DNA of 64,000 bases. It comes from Dasyornis broadbenti (Eukaryota; Chordata; Aves; Passeriformes; Dasyornithidae). Position 1 is the stretch's first letter; the number at the start of each line of letters is the position of its first letter. This document shows, piece by piece, positions 57,940 through 64,000 of the stretch. The stretch spans positions 5,378,081 to 5,442,080 of the forward strand of contig VZRN01004407.1 of assembly GCA_013397935.1 (NCBI GenBank), read 5' to 3'. The notes under the pieces were generated by a model. It made no database searches. It was not told where the DNA came from and saw only the letters and a program-made list of their open reading frames with translations. The position numbers were made by a program, and so were the translations under genes.

Positions 57940-59959
57940 GGTACTTTCTTTTCATTCTCATCTATGTTAGAAAAATACAATGCTGTGAGAAGAGAATTGT
58001 AACATTAAACATCCTCAAAGGCTTTGTCCTGTTTTCTGCTCTTTCCATGATGCTGATAACCTGAACTGAATCAATGCTCAGGAGCACTTTGTCTGCTTTC
58101 ACTGTCCTATAAAGGAATTTTAATTTTGTTACTTCCTTAATATTTATAAATACACTCCACTGTCCATTCCCTGGCAAAATGCAATGAAAAATCCTAGGTC
58201 ACACTGCAACTCTAGCATTTGTTCTCCATCTTGATAGTGATACTTAGGTCTTGGCAGAAGAGATTATATAGCATGATCAGGTTCAGATACACTCAATCTC
58301 TTTCATGTAACTATTTATGTCTTTACACTGAAAAACAAATGCTATGAACAAGATAGATCATTTGGAGCTACAGAGCTCCTGATAATTACACTGCTGGGTG
58401 TGGGGCTGGGTGTATTGAGGGTTTTCATTTTCTCCTGACAATACTAATGGTTGTGCTTGCAAGAGCTACATCATTTTTTCATTTTTCTGTCACCATGTTT
58501 CACTAGGAATTGATTATATTATGTAAATATATTTGCTGATAACAATATTTTATCTATATATAAGAGAGAGGAGACCAGAGGAGTATCTATCGTGACTTAA
58601 AAAAAGATAAGATGAAAATTACATTTCTTCTCTTGGGATACACTATGTAGTTTCCCAGCTATTTTTCATATAGGCTATTGAAGAAGTGGGTAATTTGTTT
58701 TATGACTATCCAGGAGACAGAATTGCAGTATGACTTAGTCAGGGAGAGATAATCATGTGTTTACAGTACTAGGGAGGAATCTGGAAGATACAGATTCAAG
58801 TTGTGGTAGTATGGCGCATTCTGGATCAGGTCCAAAAATTACCTAAACTTTGAAAAATCACCACAAAGCCTTAAATTAGTTAAGAGTGTAATGACTCCTT
58901 AAGTATTTTTCCTCACTTTAAGGATTTTGAAATTAGTATTGTATTGACGTGAATTATGGATGCAGGTGATTATGTTTGTCTGTGGAACCTTACTCTATTA
59001 AAACTTATGGTAACTGCAGGACTCAAGGAAATAGAAACAAAATACTGAATACTGGTGGTTCTTAATAGTAATTTTATTTCTAGCAGATCAGCAGGTACTG
59101 CCTTTTAAAATATATCAGACAGGTGACTCTCTCTTCAAAATCACAGGGAAAATGTCATGGTTCAGGTGGAGATAAAACAGAAAGATTACCTTTAGTTGAC
59201 TATTATAATCATCTTGTAATAACATTTTATAGCATTCCAAATATCAGCCGTTCTTTAAATTCAATAATCAACATTTCATGGTATCCTAACAGAGCATACC
59301 CTAAATGCTTCAATATCTTAATGAAGTTTAATGTAACACCAGCTGGTATCTATGGAGCTTGATCACTGCTTTGTGAATGTTTGTTTTTTTCCAGTCATTT
59401 CTTGGTCCTTGACTAAGGGTAAATACTTAACTATGGGTCTGATCTGGAGTTCCTCTCTCCAAATCAAAACCATCTGCCTAAAAAAAAGAAAGGAAGGAAA
59501 GAAAGTAGAAAGGGAGACACGTAATGTATTTGTATATTTTTTTCCAACCCCAGGTGGTGTCAATCTAAGAAAAAGCCACAAAATAGACCATAAGTTACAA
59601 ACATGCCCTTGCTATCATTACTCTTATTTTTTCACCAAGCCTGCACTTTATCTCTTTTCTGTATATAGTTGCTGATCAGCAACATTTGCAAGCTTCCTAT
59701 AAATAAAAGGGTTATAAAAAATGTGATATGGCTTCTCTGTGTGTGGTGGAGAACAATACAGTGCAAATGCCTTTTACCATCCCACATGGTCTCTGAATGG
59801 TGAAACAATTTATATGAAGAAATTTCTCCTGATTGTTTGCAGCCCACTTGTCAGGCTGTATATGATTTGGAACATCTCCATATTGCAATTTATTCTTGCA
59901 GTCGTTTACATCTCCAGGACTAAAGTAACTGATTACTTGGCAACCTGTCAACAGGAGAA

Positions 59960-60122
59960 GAGGACAAAATAAAAAAAACCAAAAAACCAAACAACAACAA
60001 CAAAAAAAAACCACCACCACCAAAAAGCACAAATGAAAAAAAGGCAAAAAACAAACCAAGAAACCAAACCACATAAAAACCACCAAATAAAACAAAAAAA
60101 AAAAAAAAAGGGGGGGGGGGGG
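59960..60122. repeat. A-rich low-complexity block with A16G13
   Basis: Adenine-rich sequence with scattered CC, ends in A16 (60094-60109) followed by G13 (60110-60122). It produces a spurious minus-strand frame rich in Phe, Val and Cys. The G-run is a likely site of replication slippage and sequencing error. Confidence 0.85.
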
Positions 60123-60351
60123 AATGTAAGATTTCACCAGGTTTCTTAAGTTTCCAGTTCTCCTGTTCTTTAGAGCATTTTTGTGAAAGAGTGCCTTTTG
60201 ACTAGTTTAACATGAGGAAAAGATTGATGAATCCCAAATTAATACTCAGTCTGTAGGATAAAAATGCAAACTTATCTAAAATACTGTATAACTCCCGTCA
60301 AAATGGCTCTGGAATACTGAATTTTTAAAACTTTTCATTTTGGTCCGAGAG

Positions 60352-60912
60352 AGTCATAGAATATCTTGAGTTTGAAGGGACTGACAAGGATCATTGAGTC
60401 CAGCTCTTGGCCTTGCACAGGACATCCCCAAGAGTCACACCATGTGCCTGAGAGCATTGTCCAAACACTTCTTGAACTCTGTCAGGCTGGTGCTGTGACC
60501 ACTGCCCTGGGGAGCCTGTTCCAGTGCCTGACCACCCTCTGGGGGAAGAACCTTCTCTTGATCTCCAACCTAAACCGCCCCTGACACAGCTTCAGGCCAT
60601 TCCCTCGGGTCCTGTCACTGTCACCACAGAGCAGAGATCAGTGTCTGCCCCTCCTCTTCCCCTCACGAGGAAGCTGCAACTGCAATGAGGTCTCCCCTCA
60701 GTCTCCTCTGCTCCAGGCTGAACAGACCAAGTGACCTCAGCTGCTCCTCATACGGCTTCTCCTCAAGGCGTTTCACCACCTTCATTGTCCTCATCTGGAC
60801 TCTCTATAACAGCTCAATGTCTCTTTTATATTTTGGTGCCCCAAACTAACCCCAAGACTTGAATGAGGCCACCCCAGTGTAGAGCAGAGTGGGACAATCC
60901 CTTCCCTTGCCC
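60352..60912 (-). mobile_element. CR1 LINE 3' end, antisense copy
   Basis: Read on the minus strand, this is the CR1 3' region (GAGGAGCAGCTGAGGTCACT, then CTGTTCAGCCTGGAGCAGAG, then GATCCTTGTCAGTCCCTTCA), ending with ATTCTATGACTCTC at about 60352. The tail is of CR1-X type. It is 5'-truncated and non-coding. Its truncated 5' end abuts a second CR1 of opposite orientation; the border near 60912 is approximate. Confidence 0.92.
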
Positions 60913-61330
60913 AGCCTCCCCTACAAAGAGAGGCTGAGAAAGTTGGGGCTGTTTAGCCTGGAGAAGAGAAGGGTGTGTGGAGACTTCGTAGCAACCTTCC
61001 AGTGTCTGAAGGGAGCTACAGGGAAGCCAGAGAGGGATTCTTTTTGATGAACTGTAGTGATAGGACAAGGAGCAGTAGGTAAAAACTGAAAGAGAAATTT
61101 AGGATAGATATTAGGCAGAAATTCTTTACTGTGAGGGTGGTTTAACGCTGGAACAGGTAGCCCAGGGAGGTTGTGAATACTTCAGTTCTGGCAGCATTCA
61201 AAGCCAGGTTGGACAAGGCCTTAAGCAACCTAGACTAGTGGGAGGTGTCCTCTCCCATGGCAGGGGGGTTGAGTCTAAATGGTCTTTAAGGTCTTTAAGG
61301 TCTTCCAATCCTTAAAATTCTGTGATTTTA
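60913..61330 (+). mobile_element. CR1 LINE 3' end, sense copy
   Basis: Sense-oriented CR1 3' region, beginning near AAAGAGAGGCTGAGAAAGTT and running through GGCTGTTTAGCCTGGAGAAG and GAACAGGTAGCCCAGGGAGG. It ends with TTAAAATTCTGTGATTTTA at about 61330. A local TCTTTAAGG duplication lies near 61282-61304. It is dead and truncated, and forms an inverted pair with the copy before it, about 315 bp upstream of the next KCNMA1 exon. Confidence 0.92.
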
Positions 61331-61645
61331 GTATTTTTAAAAAGAGAAAATTGAAAAACTTTTTTTCCTCATGCTCTCTACAAACTTATTTCACCCCATG
61401 CTAAATGTGCTTGATAAGAATTCAGTGTATTATTTTTGCATAGGATACTTGATTTACTGATTACAGGGACTCTTTTTTGGGGTTTTCTTCAGCATTCTAG
61501 AAAATCCCTTAAAAATAAGCAATGTTAATTGCCGTAACAGTGATTTATGTGTTAAAATCTGATTTACATTTAAGCAGTTGTTTGTAAATTTTAAAGAAAG
61601 CTGTGATTTTTACTCAGAACTCTGCATCTGTTTTTTTGGTTTTAG

Positions 61646-61755
61646 ATTGAGGAGGATACGTGGCAGAAATACTACCTGGAAGGAGTTGCAAATGAAATGT
61701 ATACAGAATATCTGTCTAGTGCCTTTGTGGGTTTGTCCTTCCCTGCAGTTTGTGA
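61646..61755 (+). CDS. KCNMA1: KCNMA1 exon: RCK1, Ca2+ ligand E535
   Basis: The 110-bp exon has 36 codons, IEEDTWQKYYLEGVANEMYT, then EYLSSAFVGLSFPAVC, plus GA of a Glu codon. E535 (in ANEMYTE) is a direct ligand of the RCK1 Ca2+ site, together with D367. Positions 533 and 552 are Ala here (VANEMY, FPAVC), where mammals have Ser and Thr as I recall. The acceptor is GGTTTTAG and the donor TGA|GTAAGT. A CR1 inverted pair lies just upstream. Confidence 0.96.
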
Positions 61756-63601
61756 GTAAGTAGAAATAAATCTAATATACAGAACTATTTCCCTTTTGCA
61801 AGAGAAATCTAATTTTTTTGCAGGAGATCTTTTCACTCTGCTGAAATCCTGATGTTGCTACATCAGATGACGTCTGATAAAATAACCGTTAAAGCAATCA
61901 CTGCATGGAAGTATCTGGAACACTGGAATGTTTCAGAAGAGATTCGTAATTAAGTGATTGTAAATGAAAGCACAGACCCTATTATGATGAGCTTAGTGTC
62001 AAACTAGTTAACCCAGAAAAACTTCTTAAGACACCATTCTTAGAGGAGGAAATAGATGAAAAAGTAAAATACCATCTCTTAATGTAAAGGAGGATGAGTA
62101 TGCTTCTACTCCTCTAACTTCTCCCACGTTTCTCAATTTTTACAGGAGCATGAACATAGGTTATGGCATAAGAATGAGGGGGAAACAACTGTTAGACAAA
62201 TATTATCCATTTAGAAATCTGTCTTTGTCTGGGATGTAGCTATGACAGAGCCCAGTCTTCAGTTTGCTGGTAAAATTAAGGGGTTCACAGTCAGTCCTAC
62301 TGTGCCAGCCAAACTGTGTCTTATTTACTGAGGGGAAAAGTTTTTTACTATAACTATAAAAGTTTATGTGGATTTCTTGAAACAGGAAATCTCATAATCT
62401 ATTACAGAAATGTGTATTATATTCAGAATGAATGGTAGTTTGTGCTGTTAACACTAGCTGCAGTCATGAAAATTAAATCTCCATGCCAAACCATTTTCAA
62501 ATGTGTCAAGTTTCTATAGGAGTTAGTAGGAAGATGTGACTGAGACTGTATTTGACATAAAGTTGACATTCATTTTTCTGTGCTGGTAGAATGGAGATAA
62601 AATAATAAAGAAAGGGTGCTTACTGAGATTTAGAAACAAGTCTAAACTTTGGAGCTCTCCACAAGCATTTGGTTATCTGAAACATTAGCAAACTGTTTTC
62701 TAGTATAAGTGAAACAAAAAGATTTAATGTGTTGGAAAATTTGAGATAATAGCTCTATTAAAAGCACATTGAAAATTAAAATGTAGTGTTACTTACTAAT
62801 GAGATTGGTGCACAGATATTTTCATTACTGTAAGAATTGACTGTTCAATTTTCAGGAGAACTGGACAAGGACAGCAAAAAGTCCATTGCATTGGTTTGTG
62901 AAGGGGAAATTGAATCACTGGATAGGCTTAGTGTATTCAGCTACCCATGAAATATACAGGCTTTGAGAACAGGTTTTGTAGTGTAGCTTTTAAAATTCAT
63001 GCAGTCAATGACATTTTAAAAATATGAAATTAAATGAAATATTCTACTTCCTCAAGTTATTTGTCATCAATGCAAGTCTAGGAATGTGATTCTTTTGTAA
63101 ATAGGCTGCCATACAGTCTGGATAACAAAGGGAGTGCAGAGACAGTGGGGAGGGACACTCCATACTGCTGAAGAATTTCAAGCTTTTGATGTCAACACTA
63201 GGGTGAAGAATTAGATGGAAACAGAAGTTAGTATCAGTCTTCAAGTTCCACTTATAACTCCACGTGTGTGTATTGTGTGAACATATTCCAACCAATATAT
63301 TTTCAATATGTGAATGTAATTCCTAACATTCTGTGCCATTGGATATTGCTGGACCAGGTGTGGATGATGTTGATTGAGGATAAATAACCAAACTGTCTCC
63401 CACTAATGCAGAGCCTTCTAATATTTAGTAACGTAAGGCTAACCTTCACCCACGTTCTAGGCCTACCATTCTCTACCTCAAAATTTTCCTTATGAGGTCA
63501 GCACATCTGTGGATTGACAATGGACCTAGCGGTGGGAACAGCCACCTGTACGTACATGGTTGTGAAAAGGGACTGACTCTTGTCCTCTTCTCTTCCTGCA
63601 G
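61756..63601 (+). other. KCNMA1: Intron between the E535 exon and the last exon in the window
   Basis: A 1,846-bp AT-rich unique sequence with no recognised repeat. No copy of the alternative [8 protein letters not shown]-type exon was seen in it. The acceptor is preceded by TTGTCCTCTTCTCTTCCTGCAG, a strong pyrimidine tract. Confidence 0.82.
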
Positions 63602-63670
63602 ACTGGTGTTTGCGAAACTAAAGCTCTTAATGATAGCCATAGAATACAAGTCGGAAAAACGTGAAAGCAG
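63602..63670 (+). CDS. KCNMA1: KCNMA1 exon: RCK1 end, LVFAKLKL form
   Basis: The first A completes Glu555. It is followed by 22 codons, [20 protein letters not shown] then ES, and AG of an Arg codon. The donor is CAG|GTACGT. The common mammalian form of this segment is [20 protein letters not shown] in my memory, so C557V, V559A, A573E and N574K differ. That pattern fits either an alternative, mutually exclusive exon or lineage divergence. The length is 69 bp, so skipping keeps the frame. No partner exon is found in the remaining 330 bp of the window. Confidence 0.94.
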
Positions 63671-64000
63671 GTACGTCCAACGCCTCCAATGGTTGAAGTT
63701 CTGGAATGCACTGTCAAGGATTTTGCCTGCTTTTTTTCAGAATGAACATAGCTATTCTTTGAAACATTTCAGAATATAATTAGCACGACATCACATTGCA
63801 GCATTTCACATAGGACTGAATGGCACTTGTTTCTGCCCTCTTCCTCCCTAAAATTAATCCAAGTCAGAATGTTCAGTAAAAGCTGCAGGGATAGTAGGAC
63901 ATATGTCCCATCTCCAAAAGTGATTTTACTTACGGCAAAAGCTTACTTTTTTTTTTAATAGTGTATCACTTTTAATCAGAGGTCCAGCTTACTCTACTGA
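63671..64000 (+). other. KCNMA1: Intron start after the last exon
   Basis: The first 330 bp of an intron that leaves the window. I looked for a second copy of the LxFxKLKL exon and found none. Nothing else is recognised. Confidence 0.85.

Larger units (their letters stand above)
52962..61645 (+). other. KCNMA1: Intron in RCK1 (fifth)
   Basis: This 8,684-bp intron is the most repeat-rich. It holds a T/A hexamer tract at 53157-53246, a CR1 fragment at about 57703-57939, an A-rich low-complexity block ending in A16G13 at 59960-60122, and an inverted CR1 pair at about 60352-61330. The remainder is unique AT-rich sequence without a recognised gene. The acceptor is TTTTTGGTTTTAG. Confidence 0.85.

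Noticed and set aside
59712..60137. 141-codon minus-strand frame, the longest in the window
   Set aside because: It is produced by the A-rich low-complexity block and poly(G) run. Composition is Phe/Val/Cys/Pro runs with no domain.
60352..61068. Frames at 60366-60584 (+) and 60826-61068 (-)
   Set aside because: Both lie inside the inverted CR1 pair and are not in the CR1 protein frame.

Overview
This window is a piece of a bird genome, and it holds the middle of one gene, KCNMA1 (Slo1), on the + strand. KCNMA1 encodes the pore-forming alpha subunit of the large-conductance Ca2+- and voltage-activated K+ channel (BK, MaxiK). The bird assignment rests on several CR1 LINE copies with typical 3' ends and on a short tRNA-Ile-headed SINE with a CR1 tail, a type I associate with songbirds. 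A passerine is therefore my best guess, not a proof. The DNA is AT-rich with long introns, and about 98 percent of it is non-coding.

Fourteen coding exons can be placed with exact GT-AG boundaries, and their reading phases join cleanly. In order they encode: S2 (688-781), end of S2 plus S3 (1705-1816), S4 voltage sensor (25498-25573), S5 (30316-30391), turret, pore helix, selectivity filter and start of S6 (31562-31732), two tandem alternative exons for the end of S6 and the C-linker (33384-33475 and 33578-33669), and then seven exons of the cytosolic RCK1 domain (45373 to 63670). The N-terminus, S0 and S1 lie upstream of the window. The rest of the gating ring (RCK2, Ca2+ bowl) lies downstream.

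The most interesting region is 33.38-33.67 kb. Two 92-bp exons, homologous at the protein level, sit 102 bp apart with the same phase at both ends. Using either one keeps the frame. Using both, or neither, brings a stop within the next exon. The second exon replaces one of the two acidic residues (E324 in mammalian numbering) of the inner pore mouth with alanine. The short intron between them carries two TGCATG (RBFOX-type) motifs, one downstream of the first exon and one touching the acceptor of the second, an arrangement predicted to favour the first exon. A mutually exclusive pair here is, as far as I recall, known in vertebrate Slo1, so the regulatory layout is more likely to be new than the exons themselves.

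Other points of note are a small CpG-rich, GC-box-containing island immediately after the S5 exon, a back-to-back inverted CR1 pair in the intron before the E535 exon, and a last exon whose residues (LVFAKLKL...KSEKRES) differ from the common mammalian version, suggesting another alternative-exon choice. I see no second protein-coding gene, no functional RNA gene, no CRISPR and no intact transposon. Most open reading frames in the introns are chance frames or come from repeats.
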